Below, in pieces: positions 1 through 5,943 of a DNA stretch of 7,459 bases (position 1 is its first letter; every line of letters starts with the position of its first letter). The notes under the pieces are model-generated. The model did not search any database, had not been told where the DNA came from, and worked only from the letters and a program-made list of their open reading frames with translations. The stretch comes from Gemmatimonadota bacterium (lineage in GTDB: Bacteria > Gemmatimonadota > Gemmatimonadetes > Longimicrobiales > Longimicrobiaceae), in contig JAHWJJ010000222.1 of the NCBI GenBank assembly GCA_019348475.1, positions 1-7,459 of the forward strand, given 5' to 3'. A program made the translations under genes and the position numbers.

Positions 1-112
1 CGATGGGGGGCGCGGCCGGGGCGGGGGGCGCGGGGGCGGCGTGGGCCGCGCCGGCGGCGGCGGCAACGGCGGCCAGCGCCACCAGGGCGCGCCGCGAGAG
101 CATACGGAACAT
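1..112 (-). CDS. Exported Ala/Pro-rich protein, N-terminus only (runs off the window)
   Basis: Only the first 37 or so codons are inside the window; the rest lies to the left. The start ATG at 112-110 has a good Shine-Dalgarno AGGAG six bases upstream, and a second in-frame Met lies three codons later. The product begins MFRMLSRRALVALAAVAAA. A basic n-region (Arg3, Arg7, Arg8) is followed by an Ala/Val/Leu core and an Ala-His-Ala type signal peptidase I site near residues 22-24. An Ala/Pro-rich stretch follows, typical of a linker just after export. No functional domain is visible. The gene lies 99 bp downstream of the DUF2946-like gene on the same strand. That family often sits beside copper-handling genes, so a periplasmic copper protein is possible, but this is speculation from context. 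The export prediction is firm; the function is unknown. Confidence 0.6.
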   Translation of the reverse strand, partial: MFRMLSRRALVALAAVAAAAGAAHAAPAPPAPAAPPI

Positions 113-211
113 CGGAATCTCCTGAATCCGGAACGTGCGGCAAAGCCCTGCGCCATTCGACGCGGACCCGCCGTATCTGCGTGCGGTTCGCTGCCGCGGA
201 TGCGGCTGGAT

Positions 212-562
212 TCAGGCGTGCGGCGGCGCGCGGGCGCGCGCGGCTGAGGAGGGGCGGAGGGGGAGCGCGTGCGGCGCCGCGGGCATCTCTCCCCGGGCGT
301 CGGCCTGCGCCAGCGGCAGCTCGGCACCCGCGGCGGGAAGGGCCAGCGAGCCGGCCGTGTGGCAGACGACGCAGTGCAGCTCGTCGTGCGGCACCGGCGA
401 CGGCTGCCCGTCCTGCCGCTGGGCCACCGACGGGCCGCTCGCGGCTGGATCGGCGGGCGACCACGCGTGAAAGGGGAGCGCCGCCGCACCCAGCAGGTGC
501 AGCAGCATCCCCATCAGCAGCGCCAGGCGCCGCGCACGCGAAGATCCGTGGATGCCGTTCAT
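212..562 (-). CDS. Small exported CxxCH protein, DUF2946-like
   Basis: A 116-residue protein. The N-terminus has Arg9, Arg11 and Arg12 followed by a hydrophobic segment (about residues 13-31), so it is secreted or anchored by one membrane helix. The middle is polar and low in complexity. A short His/Cys motif follows, HDELHCVVCHTAG at residues 59-71 (His59, His63, Cys64, Cys67, His68). The C-terminus is rich in Ala/Arg and ends ARAPPHA. The signal helix, a single CxxC in mid-protein and an Arg-Ala-Pro-Pro tail recall the small DUF2946-type proteins found near copper and TonB-receptor genes; a metal-related role is inferred from that resemblance only. CxxCH is also the covalent haem c motif, but with so little sequence around it and no second haem ligand region, a cytochrome is less likely. 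The start is uncertain: no clear ribosome binding site precedes the ATG at 562, and Met17 is an alternative that would shorten the basic region. Confidence 0.55.
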   Translation of the reverse strand: MNGIHGSSRARRLALLMGMLLHLLGAAALPFHAWSPADPAASGPSVAQRQDGQPSPVPHDELHCVVCHTAGSLALPAAGAELPLAQADARGEMPAAPHALPLRPSSAARARAPPHA

Positions 563-616
563 GTGCGGCGGGTTACACCGGGTCGCGCGGCTGGGTTCCG
601 GGCGGGGCGAGAACGA

Positions 617-648
617 AGTGCGTGAGTGCGTCAGTGCGTGAGTGCGGA
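617..648 (+). repeat. Four degenerate copies of AGTGCGTG (left arm of inverted pair)
   Basis: Four consecutive 8-bp units: AGTGCGTG, AGTGCGTC, AGTGCGTG, AGTGCGGA. A fifth, weaker unit (AGTACGTT) follows. The block is the reverse complement of the perfect tandem array at 751-782, matching at 29 of 32 positions. It lies upstream of the DUF2946-like gene, within about 90 bp of its start. The copies were counted directly. Confidence 0.85.
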
Positions 649-750
649 AGTACGTTGTCCGGCCATTTCTGTGCTGTGATAGGCGGGGGCGGATTCTGCG
701 CGGCGCGCAGCTTCAGCGATGATCGGTCGGCCATCGAGTCGCTCCGCAGT
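649..750. other. Intergenic loop between the two inverted repeat arms
   Basis: About 102 bp with no recognisable gene, tRNA or ncRNA. It is less GC-extreme than its surroundings, with stretches such as CATTTCTGTGCTGTGAT. If the arms pair, this segment becomes the loop of a long hairpin. A promoter for the DUF2946-like gene should lie somewhere in 563-773, but I could not see convincing -35 and -10 boxes. Confidence 0.4.
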
Positions 751-782
751 CACGCACTCACGCACTCACGCACTCACGCACT
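751..782 (+). repeat. Perfect 4 x CACGCACT tandem repeat (right arm of inverted pair)
   Basis: Four exact head-to-tail copies of CACGCACT, followed by a partial unit (CGCG). The array overlaps the 3' end of nfo. Read on the minus strand, the repeat encodes the last residues (Ser-Ala) and the TGA stop codon of that gene. It is the inverted partner of the degenerate block at 617-648. Confidence 0.9.
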
Positions 783-1640
783 CGCGACGTAGCCGCGGAG
801 CCGGGCCAGGTTCTGCCGGTCGAGCGTCACGGTGTCCTTCGGATTCTCCGGATGCTCCTTGGGCGTCTCCAGCACCATGGGCACGGCGGCGAAGCGCAGG
901 TCGGTCACCAGCCGGCGGAAGGGCTCGTCGCCCAGCGAACCCTCGCCGATGGCGGCGTGGCGGTCGCGGCGGCTGGCGAACGGCGTCGCCGAATCGTTCA
1001 GGTGGAACAGGCGCACGCGCTCCAGGCCGATGACGTCCGCCAGCGCGTTGATCACCCCGTCGTAGTCCCCGCGCAGATCGTACCCGGCGGCGTAGACGTG
1101 GCAGGTGTCCACGCACACGCCCACGCGGTCGCGCACGGCCGGCGGAATGCGCTGGATCATCTCCGCCAGCTCCTCGAAACGCGCGCCCAGCACCTTGCCG
1201 GACCCCGCCGTGGTCTCCAGCAGCACCATCGCCTGCCCCCCCATCTCCTCCAGCGCGCGGGCGATCATGTCGGCGTTCTGCGCCAGGCCCCGGGGCACGT
1301 CGCCGTCGGTCGCGTTGCCGGGGTGCGTGACCAGCGCGTCCAGCCCCAGCTCGTTCGCGCGGCGCAGCTCGGCGGCAAAGGCGGCGTACGAGCGGTCCAG
1401 CAGCAGCGGGTCCGGCGTGGCCAGGTTGATCAGGTAGCTGTCGTGCGCGTTGGCGTACGCCACCCCGTGCTGCGCCAGCGCCAGGCGGAACGCCAGGCAC
1501 TCGTCGTCGTGCAGCTGCACCTCGGCCCAGCGGTTGGGCTGCTTGGTAAAGACCTGGATGGCCACGGCGCCGATGTCGGCGGCGCGGGCGGGGGCGTTGC
1601 GGCACCCCCCGGCGGTGGAGACGTGGGCTCCCAGCAGCAC
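774..1640 (-). CDS. nfo: Deoxyribonuclease IV (AP endonuclease, Nfo family)
   Basis: A 288-residue TIM-barrel zinc enzyme that cuts DNA 5' to abasic sites and removes 3'-blocking groups in base excision repair. All landmark motifs are present in order: GAHVSTAGG at 4-12, HDSYLINL at 66-73, HPGN at 106-109, ETTAG at 142-146, DTCH at 178-181, HLND at 213-216, DRH at 226-228, GEG at 232-234 and LETP at 257-260. The nine zinc ligands expected for the family can be assigned to His66, His106, Glu142, Asp178, His181, His213, Asp226, His228 and Glu258, so the site looks intact. Length is normal (E. coli Nfo is about 285 residues). The start is the GTG at 1640-1638: it places the conserved GAHVS motif at the very N-terminus and has a weak GGGA six bases upstream. 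Only 15 bp separate it from the preceding small ORF, so it is probably transcribed with that ORF and the DUF1186-type gene. The final residues and stop codon come from the CACGCACT repeat. Confidence 0.95.
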   Translation of the reverse strand: MLLGAHVSTAGGCRNAPARAADIGAVAIQVFTKQPNRWAEVQLHDDECLAFRLALAQHGVAYANAHDSYLINLATPDPLLLDRSYAAFAAELRRANELGLDALVTHPGNATDGDVPRGLAQNADMIARALEEMGGQAMVLLETTAGSGKVLGARFEELAEMIQRIPPAVRDRVGVCVDTCHVYAAGYDLRGDYDGVINALADVIGLERVRLFHLNDSATPFASRRDRHAAIGEGSLGDEPFRRLVTDLRFAAVPMVLETPKEHPENPKDTVTLDRQNLARLRGYVASA

Positions 1641-1655
1641 TGCGTATCCCGTTCG

Positions 1656-1829
1656 TCAGGCGGAGGTTTCGGCGGAGAAGTGCGCAACGTAGACGCACCC
1701 TCCGCGACTGTCAATCATCGACCACACCACCGTGCGCCACGGTCGAGGCAGAGCCACCGCCCAGGTCCGCCCCGAACGAAGTAGCGCGATTTCCCCGTGC
1801 GGCTCATCGGCAGGCGTACCGCCCGGCAT
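1656..1829 (-). CDS. Probable small protein (57 aa), translationally coupled
   Basis: I recognise no family. The ATG at 1829-1827 overlaps the stop of the upstream gene as TGATG, sharing one base, which is a classic translational coupling arrangement. The ORF ends 15 bp before the nfo start, so it exactly fills the space between two co-directional genes. The product starts MPGGTPADEPHGEIALL, has three Trp (23, 31, 36) and a central segment GRTWAVALPRPWRTVVW (residues 20-36), then CVYVAHFSAE near the end. It could be a small beta-rich domain; there is no signal peptide or obvious membrane helix. About three quarters of third codon positions are G or C, somewhat below neighbouring genes, so chance openness cannot be excluded. 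In its favour are the precise coupling, the tight packing, and a sequence not dominated by the Arg/Ala/Gly runs seen in shadow frames here. Confidence 0.45.
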   Translation of the reverse strand: MPGGTPADEPHGEIALLRSGRTWAVALPRPWRTVVWSMIDSRGGCVYVAHFSAETSA

Positions 1830-2593
1830 CAGCGCTTGCGGTTGCGCCTGCGGGCCTGCTTCTCCGCTTTGCGGCGCTGCCGGGCCTGCGCCGCAGCGCC
1901 GGGCGCGGCGCTCCGCGAGCCGACGCCGGGCGGGGGCGTACGGCGCTCGGCCAGCAGCCCGAGGTCCACCTGCGCGTCTTCCCAATCGCCGTTGATGGAA
2001 AGGTCCACCGCCCTGGCCGCGAACGCCGCCTCCATCAGCGGGGCCGCCTCCGTCTCCTGCAGGTCGATGAGCCCGCTGACCAGGTACGCGTTCAGCAGCC
2101 GGCCCTGGTCGCGCCAGTCCTCCAGCTGCTTGCCCAGCAGCGCCGCCGCCTCCTCCCGCCGTTCCGGGTACTCCAGCCCCACCTCGGTGATCACCCGCGT
2201 CATCGCGATCCGCACCTCCTCGTCCTGGGCGTCGTCGAACAGCACAAGGGTGGCGCCCGCGAGCGCGGGGGGGCCGATCATCCCCAGCACGGCGGGAAGT
2301 TCGCCGTTCTCCCACGGGCTGCCGACATGGGCCTGCAGCAGCAGCATCAGCGGCGCGGCCGCCGCCGACGCGCGCAGCTGCCCCAGGGCGCGCCACGCGT
2401 GCAGCGGCGCCCACCCCGCCGGGTCCCGCCGCTCCGCCGCGTGCAGCGCCGCGTCCGTGGCCATGCGGATGAGCGCGGGGACGTGCCGGTCTTGCAGCCC
2501 CAGCGTGCGGTAGTCCGGCCAGCTGCGCCGGCGGGCCGGCTCCGCCCCCAGCTTCAGGAGCCGGTCCACGGGCGGAAGGTACGACGTGCTCAT
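1829..2593 (-). CDS. DUF1186-type HEAT-like helical protein
   Basis: A 254-residue soluble, mostly alpha-helical protein. Its middle reads as successive helix pairs of HEAT-like character: HAWRALGQLRASAAAAPLM, then ELPAVLGMIGPPALAGATL, then RIAMTRVITEVGLEYPERR, then NAYLVSGLIDLQETEAAPLM. This layout, followed by the signature GDWEDAQVDLGL (residues 202-213), matches what I recall of the DUF1186 family, whose function is not established. The C-terminus (about 230-254) is a strongly basic Arg/Lys/Gln tail that could bind nucleic acid; that is inference. The start chosen is the ATG at 2593-2591, giving MSTSYLPPVDRLL. The frame is open for 26 codons upstream, but that stretch is Arg/Gly/Ala-rich and unlike a protein N-terminus. 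No clear Shine-Dalgarno sequence is seen. It is the first gene of a probable three-gene unit with the small ORF and nfo, and is divergent from the potassium channel gene. Confidence 0.7.
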   Translation of the reverse strand: MSTSYLPPVDRLLKLGAEPARRRSWPDYRTLGLQDRHVPALIRMATDAALHAAERRDPAGWAPLHAWRALGQLRASAAAAPLMLLLQAHVGSPWENGELPAVLGMIGPPALAGATLVLFDDAQDEEVRIAMTRVITEVGLEYPERREEAAALLGKQLEDWRDQGRLLNAYLVSGLIDLQETEAAPLMEAAFAARAVDLSINGDWEDAQVDLGLLAERRTPPPGVGSRSAAPGAAAQARQRRKAEKQARRRNRKR

Positions 2594-2788
2594 CGGGATG
2601 CGGAGGATGGATGATCGGGCGGTCCGGGCCGGCGAGCGGCACAAGGTGCCCTGCCCCGCCCCGGCGCGCAACCGAGACGACGGCCGGCGGCGGGGCGGCG
2701 GGTGCGCGGCGGTTGCCCGCTACGCCCGGCGCACGTACGCTGATGGGCGGACGCCCACGATGCACGTGCACCCCTTCCCCGCCCACGG
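2594..2788. other. Divergent intergenic region between the DUF1186-type and channel genes
   Basis: 195 bp without a gene, carrying the start regions of both divergent genes. It is GC-rich with purine/pyrimidine-skewed runs. Neither gene has a strong Shine-Dalgarno sequence here. No terminator is expected, and none is seen. Confidence 0.5.
2713..2741 (+). promoter_or_regulatory. Candidate sigma70-like promoter for the potassium channel gene
   Basis: TTGCCC (2713-2718) and TACGCT (2736-2741) are separated by 17 bp. They match the -35 consensus at 4 of 6 positions and the -10 consensus at 3 of 6. Transcription would begin near 2748, leaving a leader of about 40 bases. Such matches are easy to find by chance, although AT-containing boxes are rarer in DNA this GC-rich. 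Confidence 0.25.
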
Positions 2789-4477
2789 ATGAAGTTCCTT
2801 CCCGCGCAGCTCGCCGCGTACATGCAGGTGGGCACCGCCCGCCGCAACCTGCGGGCGCTGCGCACCTACGTGCTGGTGATGCTCGCCATGATCACCGCGT
2901 ACAGCATCGTCTTCCACTGGCTGATGGCCGCCGAAGGGCAGCAGCACTCCTGGATCACGGGGCTGTACTGGACGCTGACGGTGATGAGCACGCTAGGGTT
3001 CGGCGACATCACCTTTCAGAGCGACGCGGGGCGAGCCTTCTCGATGATCGTGCTCCTCTCCGGCGTGATGTTCCTGCTCATCGTCCTTCCCTTCGCCTTC
3101 ATCCAGCTGTTCTTTGCGCCCTGGCTGGAGACGCGCCAGGCCGCCCGCACGCCGCGCCGCGTTCCGGAGGGGGCCAACGGGCACGTGATCCTCACCCACT
3201 ACGACCCCATCGCCATCTCGCTGGCGCAGCGGCTGGCCTACCACGGCCGGCCGTACTGGGTGATCGAGCCGGAGGTGAAAAAGGCCATGGACCTGCACGA
3301 TGCCGGCGTGCGGGTGGTGGTGGGCGAGCGGGACAAGGTGGAGACGTACCACGCCCTGCGCGCCGGGCACGCCTCGCTGATCGTCGCCACGGGGGACGAC
3401 TATGAGAACACCAACATCGTCTTCACGGCCCGCGAGGTGGCCGCGGAGGTGCCGCTGGTCTCCGTCGTCCGCTCGGCGGATTCCGTGGACATCCTGGAGC
3501 TGGCCGGCAGCTCGCACGTGCTGCACGTCCCCGAGATGCTGGGGCGCGCCCTGGCCCGGCGCACGCTGGGCGGCGACGTGCGCGCCAGCGTCGTCGGCCG
3601 CTTCGGCGAGCTGATGATCGCCGAGGCGCCGGTCACCGGAACCCCGCTCATCGGCAAGCGCCTGGCCGACAGCCGCCTGCGCGAGGCCACCGGCCTTACG
3701 GTGGTGGGCGTGTGGGAGCGCGGCCACTTCGCGCCGCCCACTCCGGATACGGTGATGGGCCCCTCCACCGCGCTGCTGCTGGCGGGGACGGAGGACCAGC
3801 TGGCCCGCTTCACCGAGCTGATGGTGATCTACAACGCCCCCGACGCGCCGGTGATCATCCTGGGCGGGGGGCGCGTGGGGCGGGCGGTGGGGACGGCGCT
3901 GGACGAGCGCGAGGTGCCCTGGCGCATCGTGGAGCAGAACCCCTCCGTCGCGCGTCCGGACGAGCGCTACGTCCTGGGCTCCGCGGCCGACCGCGCGGTG
4001 CTGGACCGCGCCGGGATCGCCGACGCCGCCGCGGCCGTGGTCACCACCAACGACGACGCCACCAACATCTACCTGACGCTCTACGTGCGCCGCCTGCGCC
4101 CGGAGATCCAGATCGTCAGCCGCGCCGGGCTGGAGCGCAACGTCCCCACGCTGCACCGCGCCGGGGCGGACTTCGTGATGTCGTACGCCAGCATGGGTGC
4201 CAACGCCGTGTTCAACGTGCTGGAGAAGGGCGACGTGGTGATGCTGGCGGAGGGGCTGGACGTCTTCCGCCACCGCGTGCCCCCGTCGCTGGTGGGGCGC
4301 TCGCTGGCGGCGACCGGCATTCGCGAGGGCACAGGGTGCAGCGTGGTCGCGCTGGAGGTGGAGGGCGCCGCCGTCATCAACCCGCCCCCCGACACCATCC
4401 TGGCCTCCCGCGCGGAGCTTATCCTCATCGGCACCACCGAGGCCGAGCGCCGCTTCGTCCAGCGGTTCGGCCGCTAG
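2789..4477 (+). CDS. Two-TM potassium channel with tandem RCK (TrkA-N/TrkA-C) domains
   Basis: A 562-residue inner-membrane K+ channel subunit. TM1 spans about residues 26-47. A pore helix and selectivity filter follow (TLTVMSTLGFGDI, 62-74; filter T68-L69-G70-F71-G72-D73), then TM2 at about 84-110. The cytoplasmic part carries two RCK units: TrkA-N 1 (about 131-245), TrkA-C 1 (about 262-345), TrkA-N 2 (about 353-470) and TrkA-C 2 (about 480-560). Size and layout match bacterial channels with both RCK domains in one chain, such as GsuK of Geobacter, in which a gating ring of eight RCK domains controls the pore. RCK2 has an intact Rossmann motif, GGGRVG (359-364), with an acidic residue (Glu382) at the end of the next strand, as expected for NAD(H) or a related nucleotide. 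In RCK1 the equivalent position reads ILTHYDPIAISL, without the glycine motif. The ATG start gives a short amphipathic N-terminus before TM1; no good ribosome binding site precedes it. K+ selectivity is predicted from the filter, the gating ligand is unknown. Confidence 0.92.
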   Translation: MKFLPAQLAAYMQVGTARRNLRALRTYVLVMLAMITAYSIVFHWLMAAEGQQHSWITGLYWTLTVMSTLGFGDITFQSDAGRAFSMIVLLSGVMFLLIVLPFAFIQLFFAPWLETRQAARTPRRVPEGANGHVILTHYDPIAISLAQRLAYHGRPYWVIEPEVKKAMDLHDAGVRVVVGERDKVETYHALRAGHASLIVATGDDYENTNIVFTAREVAAEVPLVSVVRSADSVDILELAGSSHVLHVPEMLGRALARRTLGGDVRASVVGRFGELMIAEAPVTGTPLIGKRLADSRLREATGLTVVGVWERGHFAPPTPDTVMGPSTALLLAGTEDQLARFTELMVIYNAPDAPVIILGGGRVGRAVGTALDEREVPWRIVEQNPSVARPDERYVLGSAADRAVLDRAGIADAAAAVVTTNDDATNIYLTLYVRRLRPEIQIVSRAGLERNVPTLHRAGADFVMSYASMGANAVFNVLEKGDVVMLAEGLDVFRHRVPPSLVGRSLAATGIREGTGCSVVALEVEGAAVINPPPDTILASRAELILIGTTEAERRFVQRFGR

Positions 4478-4520
4478 GCGTCGGACAGATGCGCAGGAGT
4501 CGGGACGGGCGACCCCGTGT

Positions 4521-4544
4521 CAGGTTTTCGTGGCCCCGAACCTG
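4521..4544. promoter_or_regulatory. Small inverted repeat CAGGTT...AACCTG
   Basis: CAGGTT (4521-4526) and AACCTG (4539-4544) are perfect 6-bp arms separated by 12 bases, with two further C-G/G-C pairs possible across a TT bulge. It lies in the 114 bp between the channel and the LEA-like gene, about 50 bp upstream of the latter's start. It could be a weak terminator for the channel gene (no T-tract is present) or an operator for the downstream gene. The function cannot be told from the sequence. Confidence 0.3.
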
Positions 4545-4591
4545 CACCCCAGTGCGAGCACTTGCTAACCTTTTGCATGGGGATGACTTAG

Positions 4592-5410
4592 ATGGAACAG
4601 AGAGACGATTTCAACCGTGCCGCCGACCGCGCCGACGACGCCCGCCGCCACCTGGAGATGGCCAAGGACGACCTGGGCCGGGCGGCCGAGCACACCGGCG
4701 ACGCGCTGACCGACGCCGGCCGCGCGATGGAAGCCGGCGCCCGCGGCACGCGGGAGCGCACCCGTGAGGTGGGCCGCAAGGCCGCGTGGGAGGCCGAGGA
4801 GACGGTGGAGCGCGCCGGCAGCGTCGCCGAAACGGCGGCGGACCGCGCCGGCAGCCTGGCCCAGACGGCGGCCGACCGCGCCGCCAGCCTGACGGACACG
4901 GCCGGGGACGCCGCCAGGCGCGCCGCCCACAGCGTGACCGACACGATCAGCCGCACCGCGGACGAAACCGCGGAGCGGGTGACGGAGCAGGCGGCGGCGC
5001 TCCGGGCCAGCGCGGGCGAGGCGCTGGACGGCGTGCGCGGGCCGCTGATCGGCAGCGCCATGGGGGCCATCCTGGGCTCGCTGGCGGGCGCGCTGGGCGG
5101 ATGGTGGGCGGGCCGCAAGCTGGCCGACAGCGACATTCACCTTACGCCGGAGGACGAGGCGGCGTGCCAGGCGCACTTCGTCGCGCTGACGGTGCGCCCC
5201 GTGGGGATGACGTACGACCAGGCGCGCGACGGCTACGCCATCGGGCACGCCGCGTCGCGCAACCCCGGCTACCGCGGCCGCCCCTTCGACGAGGTGGAGC
5301 CGGAGCTTCGCCGGGGCTTTACCGGCGACTACGCCGACCGCTACGACTCGCTCCGCGACTTCGCGCGCTACGGCTACGAGCGCAGCGCGGACACCACCCG
5401 CGGCAGGTAA
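4592..5410 (+). CDS. LEA-like / glycine-zipper (YtxH-like) stress protein with C-terminal Tyr/Arg-rich module
   Basis: A 272-residue composite protein with three parts. (a) Residues 1 to about 148 are a charged, Ala-rich amphipathic helix in 11-residue periods, clearest at 74-106 (RAGSVAETAAD, RAGSLAQTAAD, RAASLTDTAGD). This is the pattern of group 3 LEA proteins, which protect membranes and proteins during drying; it also resembles apolipoprotein-like helices. (b) Residues 150-177 form a glycine zipper with glycines at 154, 158, 162, 166, 170 and 174 (strict i+4) and a WW pair at 171-172, suggesting membrane insertion or helix oligomerisation as in YtxH-type proteins. (c) Residues 182-272 carry the pattern Y-x2-A-R-x2-Y-x-I-G-H-A-A, then NPGYRGRPFDEVEPELRRGF, then RDFARYGYERS, a module I associate with bacterial stress-related hypothetical proteins but cannot name. 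No signal peptide is present. GGGGA lies eight bases before the ATG. The gene is probably monocistronic, with its own hairpin at 5439-5468. Confidence 0.7.
   Translation: MEQRDDFNRAADRADDARRHLEMAKDDLGRAAEHTGDALTDAGRAMEAGARGTRERTREVGRKAAWEAEETVERAGSVAETAADRAGSLAQTAADRAASLTDTAGDAARRAAHSVTDTISRTADETAERVTEQAAALRASAGEALDGVRGPLIGSAMGAILGSLAGALGGWWAGRKLADSDIHLTPEDEAACQAHFVALTVRPVGMTYDQARDGYAIGHAASRNPGYRGRPFDEVEPELRRGFTGDYADRYDSLRDFARYGYERSADTTRGR
4811..4909 (+). repeat. Three in-frame 33-bp tandem repeats within the LEA-like gene
   Basis: Three consecutive 33-bp units, each beginning CGCGCCGGCAGC or CGCGCCGCCAGC and each encoding one 11-residue LEA-like period. Units 1 and 2 are nearly identical at protein level; unit 3 has diverged. 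The pattern points to expansion by in-frame duplication. Confidence 0.75.
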
Positions 5411-5438
5411 GCGGGCGGCGCTTCCGGCCGATGCGCGA

Positions 5439-5468
5439 GAGGGCGGGCACCCGTGGGGGCCCGCCCTC
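5439..5468. terminator. Strong GC hairpin between convergent genes
   Basis: GAGGGCGGGC (5439-5448) pairs perfectly with GCCCGCCCTC (5459-5468) around a 10-base loop. It lies 28 bp after the stop of the LEA-like gene and 45 bp before the stop of the convergent vapC gene, so it is well placed to end transcription from both sides. Neither side has a clear T-tract, so it may act by structure alone or with Rho. Confidence 0.6.
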
Positions 5469-5512
5469 CTGCGCTTCGAACGCCCGCGGCTGACGTGAGC
5501 GCTCCCCTGGAG

Positions 5513-5920
5513 CTAGACGTAGTCTGCGAGCTGGAGGATTCGCCCGCCGGGCAGCGCGTGCAGGCGCCGGTCGTTCGTGACGAACGCCGTGCAACCCTCC
5601 GCGACCGCGGCCGCGAGTTGCAGCGCGTCCGGCGTCCGAACGCCCGCGACCGCGCGGAGCTGTGCGGCGGCACGCAGTTGCGCGCGATCGATCTCCCTCA
5701 TGAGCACGCCTCGGCTTCGGGTGAGGAGCGCCTCGTAGCGGGTGGCCAGCGTCAGGTTCCCGGCGCGGTACGGCACCACGAGCACCTCCAGCAGTGTCAC
5801 CGCCGAAGTCACGATCGTCAGATCTTCGCGGTCCGCCGCGGCGAAGAGCGGACGCAGCAGCGGCAGATACGCCGGATGCGCCTCGATGAAGTAGATGAAA
5901 GCCGCCGTATCGAGAGCCAC
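5513..5920 (-). CDS. vapC: PIN-domain ribonuclease toxin, VapC/FitB type
   Basis: A 135-residue PIN-domain protein, expected to be a Mg2+/Mn2+-dependent RNase acting as the toxin of the pair. The acidic catalytic residues can be assigned to Asp4 (ALDTAAFIYFIE at the N-terminus), Glu45 (TLLEVLV), Asp98 (RTPDALQLA) and Asp117 (FVTNDRRL). The RTPDALQLA and TNDRRL blocks are typical of the FitB-like branch. It follows its antitoxin on the same strand. The start is a judgement: GTG 5920-5918 has GGGGAGG six bases upstream and puts the first catalytic Asp at residue 4, the usual position. In-frame GTG codons at 5935 and 5953 are alternatives; the latter would overlap the antitoxin by 10 bases. The first has a Shine-Dalgarno touching the start codon and the second a poorly spaced one. 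Nothing suggests inactivation. Confidence 0.88.
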   Translation of the reverse strand: MALDTAAFIYFIEAHPAYLPLLRPLFAAADREDLTIVTSAVTLLEVLVVPYRAGNLTLATRYEALLTRSRGVLMREIDRAQLRAAAQLRAVAGVRTPDALQLAAAVAEGCTAFVTNDRRLHALPGGRILQLADYV

Positions 5921-5943
5921 GGGGCCCCTCCCCACCTCCTCGA

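Noticed and set aside
617..782. Tandem repeats considered as a CRISPR array
   Set aside because: Units are 8 bp with no unique spacers between them, and no cas genes are present.
766..1698. A 310-codon open frame on the minus strand overlapping nfo
   Set aside because: It is a GC-driven shadow in another frame: Arg/Gly/Ala-rich with no motifs, while the nfo frame carries every family motif.
1656..2786. A long minus-strand open frame (376 codons) through the DUF1186-type gene
   Set aside because: Most of it is an Arg/Gly/Ala shadow of that gene. Only its last 57 codons, outside the overlap, look coding and are reported separately.
2993..4273. A 426-codon minus-strand open frame opposite the potassium channel
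   Set aside because: His/Gln/Arg/Gly-rich antisense frame of a clearly real channel gene; typical high-GC artefact.
3712..4767. A 351-codon plus-strand frame spanning the end of the channel gene and the start of the LEA-like gene
   Set aside because: Out of frame with both real genes, low complexity (Arg/Gly/Pro), and crosses an intergenic region.
5439..5468. Hairpin considered as a structured regulatory RNA or riboswitch
   Set aside because: Simple 10-bp stem between convergent gene ends with no conserved core; terminator is the simpler reading.
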